6,092 bases of DNA from CALAED01 sp937891035 (GTDB lineage Bacteria; Actinomycetota; Actinomycetes; Streptosporangiales; Streptosporangiaceae), in contig DASQSZ010000012.1 in assembly GCA_035642125.1 (NCBI GenBank), positions 1-6,092 on the forward strand, written 5' to 3'. Of this stretch, positions 1 through 4,427 are shown in pieces. The notes under the pieces are model-generated. The model saw only the letters and a program-made list of their open reading frames with translations. It was not told the origin of the DNA and ran no database searches. The translations under genes and the position numbers were made by a program. Position 1 is the stretch's first letter. The number at the start of each line of letters is the position of its first letter.

Positions 1-133
1 CGTACTTCGGTATGGAGCTGGGCGTGATGGTGGCGGCCTCGGCCCGCCGGTTCATCAGCAGTCGTGGACCCCCAACGGCCGCGACGGCACCTGCCGCCAC
101 GCCTCCTTTGACCACTTGTCTTCGGCTCGGCAT
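1..133 (-). CDS. N-terminal part of a Tat-exported protein, probable multicopper oxidase (partial)
   Basis: The reading frame starts at ATG 133 and is still open at base 1, giving 44 codons; the rest lies outside the window. A GGGAG Shine-Dalgarno sequence sits about 7 bases before the start. The N-terminus is a clear twin-arginine signal: SRRQVVKGG at residues 3-11, then an Ala/Gly/Val-rich hydrophobic stretch to about residue 22, so the product is probably exported folded with its cofactor. After the signal comes TITPSSIPKY (residues 35-44), which resembles the opening of the mature part of bacterial multicopper oxidases, where a xxIPKY/F-V segment precedes the first cupredoxin domain. The CopD-type gene upstream on the same strand fits a copper-related role. 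The Tat signal and start are well supported. The oxidase identity rests on a short match and context; no copper ligand lies inside the window. Confidence 0.62.
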   Translation of the reverse strand, partial: MPSRRQVVKGGVAAGAVAAVGGPRLLMNRRAEAATITPSSIPKY

Positions 134-164
134 GGTCGATCTCCCACTTTCTTTGTCTCGAGGG

Positions 165-192
165 CCATTACTGAGGGTGTCGACACAAGCAA
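165..192 (-). promoter_or_regulatory. Candidate promoter of the Tat-exported protein gene
   Basis: On the minus strand a TTGCTT -35-like hexamer (192-187) is separated by 16 bases from a TAATGG -10-like hexamer (170-165). Transcription would begin near 158, giving a leader of about 25 bases before ATG 133. The spacer contains a perfect 10-bp palindrome, GTGTCGACAC (177-186), which could bind a regulator. The match is by eye and moderate; a TTGACA at 204-199 lacks a -10 at the right distance. Confidence 0.3.
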
Positions 193-219
193 CATTGATG
201 TCAAAATTGCCGGCACGGG

Positions 220-238
220 GGCAGCGAAAAGCGCTGCC
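220..238. repeat. Short perfect inverted repeat (7-bp stem, 5-base loop)
   Basis: GGCAGCG (220-226) and CGCTGCC (232-238) are exact reverse complements around the loop AAAAG. No T-run follows on either strand, so it is not an obvious intrinsic terminator. It lies upstream of the candidate promoter of the Tat-exported protein gene. Role unknown. Confidence 0.4.
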
Positions 239-359
239 GCTGGGGCGGGGTCCCAATGGACGCTGAGTGGGCGTTAAAGGAGTGATAATTGCCGGCGAGC
301 TCAGCAGTCATGCTGCATCATCCGGGAGGGGGTATCAATAGTACGGATTGGACGGGTTT

Positions 360-369
360 CCCTTAAGGG
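360..369. promoter_or_regulatory. Palindrome CCCTTAAGGG, copy 1 (candidate operator)
   Basis: A perfect 10-bp palindrome about 226 bases upstream of the Tat-exported protein gene. The same 10 bases occur at 1774-1783, upstream of the CopD-type gene; read on the minus strand both copies continue as CCCTTAAGGGA. The C3/G3 arms around an AT core recall operators of CsoR-family copper sensors, but this is inference. Its distance from the gene start is large for a simple repressor site. Confidence 0.3.
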
Positions 370-420
370 GTGGCGGTCCCGGCGGGGCGGGATAGCGCTT
401 TTTTGATAGCTAGAATCGCG

Positions 421-464
421 CTGAGCTGGGGGTTTGCGCAGACCTGCGCTGGCCCAGAAGTCAG
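421..464. repeat. Long imperfect hairpin with nested stems
   Basis: Three nested complementary pairs can be drawn: CTGA (421-424) with TCAG (461-464), CTGGG (426-430) with CCCAG (453-457), and GCGCA (436-440) with TGCGC (445-449) around the tetraloop GACC. Internal loops separate the stems. Such an arrangement could fold in RNA from either strand or be a protein-binding site. On the minus strand it is followed, about 16-25 bases further on, by CAAAAAAGCG rather than by a T-run, so a terminator for copD transcription is not supported. Confidence 0.3.
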
Positions 465-618
465 TATGGGCGGGCCGAATTTCTTCCGCCGGGCGGCCAT
501 AATAGCGCTCCCGGGCCCAGGTAAAAGAATACTGATGTCCATCCGTAGTCGAATGAGCTCAATTAGTTATGTCGCGACCCGCGGCCGCGCTTATCGCAAA
601 AGACGTATAGATGATCCG

Positions 619-1698
619 TCAAAGTAGCCGCGGCTGGGCAGGGTGGACGACCGCTGCGTGCGAATGTGCGTCGCCGGTGCCCGTGCCGGGAGTGGGGGAA
701 CGGGAAAGCGCCACACCAAAGGCGACGGTGGCGGCCATGATGACGACCTCGCCGGCGGCGAGGCGAACGAACGGGCGAGTGCCCCGCCGGCGCGCGACCG
801 CGGCCACCGTGCGCCGGCGGTGCCACCAGCCGCACAGGCCGACTCCGAGCAGCCCGGCCGTCTTGAAGAACAGCAGCAGTCCGTAACGCGTACCCCACAG
901 GTCACCGGCGGATCGTAGGTTCACCCACGCCAAGGTGATCCCAGAGGCCGCGACGGCCACGTAGCAGCCGAGGGCCATCATGCCGAAGCGCGACGCCGCG
1001 ACGGCGAGCAGCGGTGACCCGCGGACATGGATCAGCAACCCGGCGAGGCCGCCGATCCACAACGCCAGCGCGACGACATGCACAGTCAGGGCATAGGCCA
1101 TGGCCGGGCTGTGTTCCGCGTGGCCCGTCGTCGTGAGCGGCAGTAGGTTGTAGCCGGTCAGCACGAGCAGGACGACGGCGCCCTTGCGGGTCTGCGTCAC
1201 GCCGGCGGCCGTCGAGATGATCACCGCAAGCGCGGAGCAGACGAGGAACGGAACGGCGTCGGGGGAAGACTGCGGCCCGCCGATGATCTGATCGAGCGGC
1301 AGCGCGGCGATGGGCAGGCCGGTGACGTCCGACCAAGAGAACAGGAGCAGTGCGGCGGTGGCGGCCGCCCACGTCAGCGCGAGCCCGGCGGCGCTGCGCA
1401 GGCAGCGGTGCGCGGCGGCGCTGAGCCCGCGCTCGCTGCGCGGCAGCAGAACACAGGTGATCAGCATTCCCATGGTGCCGAAGGCCGCCACGTCCACCGC
1501 GAACCTGGAGATGGGCAGGCCCCACGCGGTCAGGGCGCTTTGAGAGAGGATCGAGGACGACCCGGATCCCGGCAGGCCGCCGCCCAGCCAAAGCCCGAGG
1601 GCCAACGCACCGAGACCGGCGGTGGCCACCGTCGCTCCGTAGACTCGATGGGGCGTGACGCCGACAGAGTCGTTCAGTCGTCCGCTCGTCGAGGTCAC
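619..1698 (-). CDS. copD: CopD-family copper-resistance/copper-import membrane protein
   Basis: A polytopic membrane protein of about 359 residues. CopD-family proteins move copper across, or handle it at, the cytoplasmic membrane and are often next to copper oxidases or CopC-like proteins. Counting from the GTG at 1704 (a 361-residue frame), there are about eight hydrophobic segments. The family core is visible in the C-terminal half: GHAEHS (194-199), the helix HVVALALWIGGL (209-220), a YGLLLFFKTAGLL segment (274-286), a conserved-type WHRRR after it, and RLAAGEVVI (314-322). The N-terminal half resembles the N-terminus of the larger actinobacterial CopD-CtaG fusion proteins, but no CtaG part follows. 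The tail holds three His (DAHSHAAVVH), a possible metal-binding end. The start at 1698 is preferred because GGAGGG lies 5 bases before it, whereas it abuts the GTG at 1704. It shares its strand with the likely multicopper oxidase gene. The symbol is family-level only. Confidence 0.85.
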   Translation of the reverse strand: MTSTSGRLNDSVGVTPHRVYGATVATAGLGALALGLWLGGGLPGSGSSSILSQSALTAWGLPISRFAVDVAAFGTMGMLITCVLLPRSERGLSAAAHRCLRSAAGLALTWAAATAALLLFSWSDVTGLPIAALPLDQIIGGPQSSPDAVPFLVCSALAVIISTAAGVTQTRKGAVVLLVLTGYNLLPLTTTGHAEHSPAMAYALTVHVVALALWIGGLAGLLIHVRGSPLLAVAASRFGMMALGCYVAVAASGITLAWVNLRSAGDLWGTRYGLLLFFKTAGLLGVGLCGWWHRRRTVAAVARRRGTRPFVRLAAGEVVIMAATVAFGVALSRSPTPGTGTGDAHSHAAVVHPAQPRLL

Positions 1699-1703
1699 TG
1701 GCA

Positions 1704-1709
1704 CCCTCC
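1704..1709 (-). promoter_or_regulatory. Shine-Dalgarno site that decides the copD start
   Basis: On the minus strand GGAGGG (1709-1704) is followed by TGCCA and then GTG at 1698. This is correct spacing for 1698. The in-frame GTG at 1704 shares its first base with the end of the site and cannot use it. The first two residues of the longer reading are therefore probably not made. Confidence 0.65.
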
Positions 1710-1773
1710 GTCGGCGCCGCCTGAGTCCCCCAAAATCTACGGAACTGGTCCTCGTCCCGATAGCGAGCGAAAT

Positions 1774-1783
1774 CCCTTAAGGG
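1774..1783. promoter_or_regulatory. Palindrome CCCTTAAGGG, copy 2 (candidate operator upstream of copD)
   Basis: A perfect 10-bp palindrome about 75 bases upstream of the copD start, where an operator or activator site would be expected. Read on the minus strand it is TACCCTTAAGGGAT, close to the TACCC...GGGTA arms of CsoR-type copper operators (inference). An identical core is found at 360-369. No convincing -35/-10 pair is visible for copD; TAGATT (1738-1733 on the minus strand) is a possible isolated -10. Confidence 0.38.
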
Positions 1784-1886
1784 TAGGCCTCGTGATCAAG
1801 CCGGTCTCTTGTCGATGATCATTGCGACGCGGGCCGCTGTCCCGCCGGCGAGACATTCCATAACGACCTGTCAGATGTTCGTTGAC

Positions 1887-1901
1887 CCGCCATATTGGCG
1901 G
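1887..1901. promoter_or_regulatory. Perfect dyad CCGCCATATTGGCGG, candidate operator
   Basis: Two 6-base arms, CCGCCA and TGGCGG, flank the centre TAT. The site lies about 50 bases upstream of the -35 of the promoter at 1951-1979, and about 110 bases before the ATG at 2013. It overlaps a TTGACC (1882-1887) that has no matching -10. An operator for a dimeric regulator is the natural reading; which regulator cannot be said. Confidence 0.4.
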
Positions 1902-1950
1902 CGACCGACCATGTCATCGCAATTCTCGTAATCCGTTATTAGCTCTTCAT

Positions 1951-1979
1951 TTGGCTTGTGTTAACCCGCTGGGTACGGT
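1951..1979 (+). promoter_or_regulatory. Candidate promoter of the membrane-phosphatase gene
   Basis: TTGGCT (1951-1956), a 17-base spacer and TACGGT (1974-1979) fit the housekeeping -35/-10 pattern of actinomycetes well. The start of transcription would fall near 1986, giving a leader of about 27 bases that includes the AGGAGGG ribosome binding site (2002-2008) just before ATG 2013. Confidence 0.5.
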
Positions 1980-2012
1980 GGCGATCTGCCCCGAACTCAG
2001 CAGGAGGGTCCA

Positions 2013-3653
2013 ATGGAGAAGCGGCGCGTGGTGGTACTCGGAATGTTCGCCCTCGGGCTTGGCTACTTCCTGTGGTATACGCCCTACAGCGCCCTTGGCA
2101 AAGGTATTTCAAGCGGGTTGCTGCCCGGCGTCGATCAGCCGGTCGGTGGCCTGGTACTGCTACCGGCGGCCGTTATCGGGCAACTGATCGCAATGCCGGT
2201 CTTCGTGCTCGTCAGCGGATGGTGGCGATATTCACGCAGACGCCGCATCAGGGGCCGCGACCTGCTCTTCCCGGCCCGGATCACCGCCGAGTCGGCATTC
2301 TGGATGGCCATCATCGTGGGCACGACGACGCTCAACTTCACCTTCCAGGGGGCATCGATCGTATTGATGCTCGTGCTCATGCGGATAGGCACGCTCATCA
2401 TCGCACCGACCTGGGATCTGCTGCGCGGCCGGCGGATTCCGTGGTACTGCCAAGGAGCGCTGGCGCTCTGCATGATCTCTGCGGTACTAGCACTTACCGA
2501 TATCAATAACTACACCCTCACGGCCGGCGCGATAATGAGTCTCCTCGCCTATTGTGTGGCCTACTACCTCCGGTTCAGGTTGATGAGCGCGCACGCCAAG
2601 ACCGGTGATATCCCCCTGGACCGGCGGTATTTCATCGAAGAGCACATGGCGACGCCGATCGTGCTGCTCGCGATCGTCGGCATTCCGGCCCTGATCGACC
2701 TGGGGACGTGGGGGCACGCGCTGCGGCTCGGCTTCACGTCCTTCCTCGCCACCCCGGCCGTGTTCCCGGCCCTCATGATCGGCGTGTGTTACGAGGGGCT
2801 GTTCATCATGACCAGCCTGATCTTCCTCGACCGCCGCGGATTCTCCTTCGGCATGCCGGTGCACGTCTGCGCGAGCCTGCTCGCCGGCGTCGTGGCGTCG
2901 TTCGCGCTGCACGGCTTCTTCGGGGCCGCGCTGCCCAGCACCGCGCAGTACGTGGCGGCGGTCGCGGTGATCGGCGCCGCCTTCCTGCTGAGCTACCCGA
3001 CGATCAAGGCGTTCGCCGCGCGCCGGGCCGGGGAGCCCCAGGTCACCCGGCGGCTCATCCTGTTCGTGTGCGGCGGTAACACCAGCAGGTCGCCCATGGC
3101 CGCGGCGATCGCCCGCGCCGAACTGGCCGCGATCACCGGGACCGCCGGCAACGGAGCCGCCGGCAACGAGACGGCCGGCAACGGAGCCGCGGGCGCCGGC
3201 AAGTGGAATGGCAAGGCGAATGGCAACGGCCACGGCAAGCTCAACGGCGAGCGGCTGGTGCGGTGGGAGGTCGACAGCGCCGGCGTCTCGGTTCGCGAGC
3301 CGGGCGCGCCGCTCACCCCGGAGGCGGTGGCCGCGTTGCTCGACCTGGGGGTCGACGCGCCGCTCGACCATCGGTCCAAGCAGCTCACCCCGGCCATGTG
3401 CGTCGACACCGACGTGGTGTACTGCATGACGCGCGAGCAGCGCGAGCGGGTGATCGCCATCGCGCCGGGCGCCGCCGACCGTACGATCTGCCTCGACCCC
3501 GCGGACGCGGACGTGGCCGACCCGGCAGGCCGGGCGGCCGACGCGTACCGCACCACCGCCGCCCGGCTGCGCACGCTGGTCCGTCAACGGCTACAGGAGC
3601 AGCAGGAGCGCTACGCGGTGCCCGCGGAGGGCGCTGTGGCCGACGGTGCCTGA
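2013..3653 (+). CDS. Fusion of a multi-spanning membrane domain and a low-molecular-weight protein tyrosine phosphatase
   Basis: A protein of 546 residues with a strong AGGAGGG site 4 bases before its ATG. Residues 1-335 form a membrane domain with roughly nine or ten hydrophobic segments (about 5-25, 45-69, 95-133, 145-162, 168-189, 213-230, 243-271, 281-304, 311-330), and basic loops such as RYSRRRRIRGR (72-82). The overall look is that of drug/metabolite-transporter (EamA-like) proteins, but I cannot assign a family with certainty. From about 346 it is a cytoplasmic low-molecular-weight phosphatase: LILFVCGGNTSRSPMA contains the catalytic CX5R loop with nucleophile C353 and R359. DSAG follows at 421-424, and the acid-loop motif VADPAG at 501-506 puts the general acid at D503. 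This family hydrolyses phosphotyrosine; relatives reduce arsenate, but the further resolving cysteines typical of thioredoxin-linked arsenate reductases are not obvious. A Gly/Asn/Ala-rich insert occupies about 377-414. The 3' end overlaps the convergent nitroreductase gene by 43 bases. Substrate and transported compound are unknown. Confidence 0.85.
   Translation: MEKRRVVVLGMFALGLGYFLWYTPYSALGKGISSGLLPGVDQPVGGLVLLPAAVIGQLIAMPVFVLVSGWWRYSRRRRIRGRDLLFPARITAESAFWMAIIVGTTTLNFTFQGASIVLMLVLMRIGTLIIAPTWDLLRGRRIPWYCQGALALCMISAVLALTDINNYTLTAGAIMSLLAYCVAYYLRFRLMSAHAKTGDIPLDRRYFIEEHMATPIVLLAIVGIPALIDLGTWGHALRLGFTSFLATPAVFPALMIGVCYEGLFIMTSLIFLDRRGFSFGMPVHVCASLLAGVVASFALHGFFGAALPSTAQYVAAVAVIGAAFLLSYPTIKAFAARRAGEPQVTRRLILFVCGGNTSRSPMAAAIARAELAAITGTAGNGAAGNETAGNGAAGAGKWNGKANGNGHGKLNGERLVRWEVDSAGVSVREPGAPLTPEAVAALLDLGVDAPLDHRSKQLTPAMCVDTDVVYCMTREQRERVIAIAPGAADRTICLDPADADVADPAGRAADAYRTTAARLRTLVRQRLQEQQERYAVPAEGAVADGA
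3141..3200 (+). repeat. In-frame tandem repeat coding for the Gly/Asn/Ala insert
   Basis: A 30-base period is clear: GCCGGCAACGGAGCCGC occurs at 3144-3160 and again at 3174-3190. Within it a 15-base subunit repeats, coding for AGNGA, AGNET, AGNGA and AGAGK. The repeat lies between the first helix of the phosphatase domain and the strand leading to DSAG. It continues as a non-periodic Asn/Gly/Lys-rich stretch (WNGKANGNGHGKLNGE). It probably forms a flexible loop, and repeat number may vary between strains. Confidence 0.75.
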
Positions 3654-4348
3654 TCGTGCCACTGGGTGTATTCGGACAGCGTCGCCCGCCGCGGATAGAA
3701 CCGATTGATCGAAGCGGACTCATCGACATGGCCGACGGACAGGGTGCACACCACCAGCCGGTCCGCGCCAAGGCCGAGGAAGTCGCGGATGACGTCGGCG
3801 TAGCGGGTGACGCTGTACTGCGGGCAGCTGCCAAGACCAGAGGCGACCAATCCGAGCATGACGTTCTGCAGAAACAATCCCATCTCCAGGAAAGTGCCGG
3901 CGACGGCGTTGCGCGGCAGATGGAAGATCATGGCCACCGGGGCGCCATAAAAGTTGAGATTTCGCCGTTCGAAATCTCGGCGGGAGGCGCTGTCGGCGCG
4001 GTTGATGCCCATCGCTCCGTAAAATGCGGCCCCCCAGTCGAACGCGCGCTGTTCATAGGTCGCGCCCATCGGTGACGGCTGGTTGGAGTAATCTTGTTTG
4101 TATTGCTCGGGCGATTCCGACGCCGCGCACAGCCGTTGGGACAGCGCGGCGCGCGCCTCGCCCGTGAGCACCGCGACCTGCCAGAACTGTGTATTGCGCG
4201 GCGACGGAGCGTGGGCCGCCGCCGTCAGCACCCGCTCCAGAACCTCGCGCGAAACCGGCCGGTCGAGGAAGGCGCGTTTACAGTGCCGACTGGTGATGAC
4301 CGACAAAAAGTCGAAAGTCGCTGGTCCGGTATCATGATCCGCTTTCAC
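3611..4348 (-). CDS. Nitroreductase-family FMN-dependent oxidoreductase
   Basis: A protein of 245 residues, the usual length for the family, starting at GTG 4348. The site before it is mediocre (GAGG 12 bases, or GGA 6 bases, upstream), so the start is less certain than the rest. The N-terminal FMN-binding pattern is SRHCKRAFLDRPVSREVLE (20-38) followed by APSPRNTQFWQV (47-58), matching the SRRSVRxF...APSGxNxQPW pattern. Near the C-terminus GLGSCPQYS (171-179), VCTLSVGHVD (200-209) and INRFYPRRA (214-222) fit the nitroaromatic-reductase type (PnbA-like). Such enzymes are usually homodimers that use NAD(P)H to reduce nitro groups, quinones or flavins; some members catalyse dehydrogenation in natural-product pathways. 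No signal peptide is seen, so it is cytoplasmic. It is divergent from the flavoprotein gene at 4428, suggesting joint control, and overlaps the 3' end of the membrane-phosphatase gene. The true substrate is unknown. Confidence 0.88.
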   Translation of the reverse strand: MKADHDTGPATFDFLSVITSRHCKRAFLDRPVSREVLERVLTAAAHAPSPRNTQFWQVAVLTGEARAALSQRLCAASESPEQYKQDYSNQPSPMGATYEQRAFDWGAAFYGAMGINRADSASRRDFERRNLNFYGAPVAMIFHLPRNAVAGTFLEMGLFLQNVMLGLVASGLGSCPQYSVTRYADVIRDFLGLGADRLVVCTLSVGHVDESASINRFYPRRATLSEYTQWHDQAPSATAPSAGTA

Positions 4349-4427
4349 CGCTGTTCCAGACCTCGCTTTTCCAGTAGCGTTATTTATCCACGGACAATGC
4401 GCGAAGCTTGGCCCGCGAGGTGACGAA
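4349..4427. promoter_or_regulatory. Divergent promoter region between the nitroreductase and flavoprotein genes
   Basis: These 79 bases must hold the signals for both genes. The centre (about 4366-4390) is AT-rich, with TATTTATCC on the plus strand. GACAAT (4393-4398) could be a -10 for the plus-strand gene, and TAAATA (4386-4381 on the minus strand) one for the nitroreductase. Neither has a good -35 at normal spacing. The two promoters would overlap closely, so a single regulator could control both. No long palindrome is seen. Confidence 0.35.

Larger units (their letters stand above)
134..618. other. Long non-coding spacer between the two copper-related genes
   Basis: I see no convincing gene in these 485 bases. 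Frames on both strands are short, lack a good ribosome binding site and match no family I know. Base composition is visibly more AT-rich and irregular than in the flanking genes. Features within it: the candidate promoter near 165-192, a hairpin at 220-238, a 10-base direct repeat AATTGCCGGC (205-214 and 287-296), the palindrome CCCTTAAGGG (360-369), and a long imperfect hairpin at 421-464. It may hold regulatory DNA, a small RNA or the decayed remains of a gene. No run of T typical of a strong intrinsic terminator follows the copD stop. Confidence 0.5.
1705..2012. other. Divergent intergenic region between copD and the membrane-phosphatase gene
   Basis: About 300 bases without a gene. The copD side carries the GGAGGG site and the CCCTTAAGGG palindrome. 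The other side carries the dyad at 1887-1901 and the promoter at 1951-1979. The stretch between 1800 and 1980 is more AT-rich than the coding DNA, as expected of a regulatory region. Short frames across it, such as those from 1882 and 1958, have no ribosome binding site and overlap the start of the real gene. Confidence 0.6.

Noticed and set aside
12..266. 84-codon plus-strand frame at the left edge
   Set aside because: It is antisense to the Tat-signal frame, which has a proper Shine-Dalgarno site and a recognisable export signal; its own start lacks one.
363..542. 59-codon frame on the minus strand (ATG at 542, TAA at 363-365) in the geneless spacer
   Set aside because: No ribosome binding site before the ATG, no family resemblance, and it overlaps the palindrome and the hairpin; possible but unsupported.
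370..627. 85-codon plus-strand frame starting at GTG 370
   Set aside because: No good ribosome binding site, no recognisable motif, and it runs into the 3' end of copD.
902..1591. 229-codon open frame inside copD on the same strand in another frame
   Set aside because: Arg-rich translation and overlap with the well-supported CopD frame mark it as an out-of-frame shadow.
3061..3110. Arsenate reductase as the identity of the phosphatase domain
   Set aside because: The loop CGGNTSRS is that of a tyrosine phosphatase-like protein and I see no clear pair of resolving cysteines as in thioredoxin-linked ArsC; C463 and C471 exist but their placement is not convincing.
2487..3587. 366-codon open frame on the minus strand opposite the fusion gene
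   Set aside because: High-GC antisense frame with low-complexity charged translation (RVGRP, GHRLRGERR) and no motif; the plus-strand frame has a full membrane and catalytic pattern.
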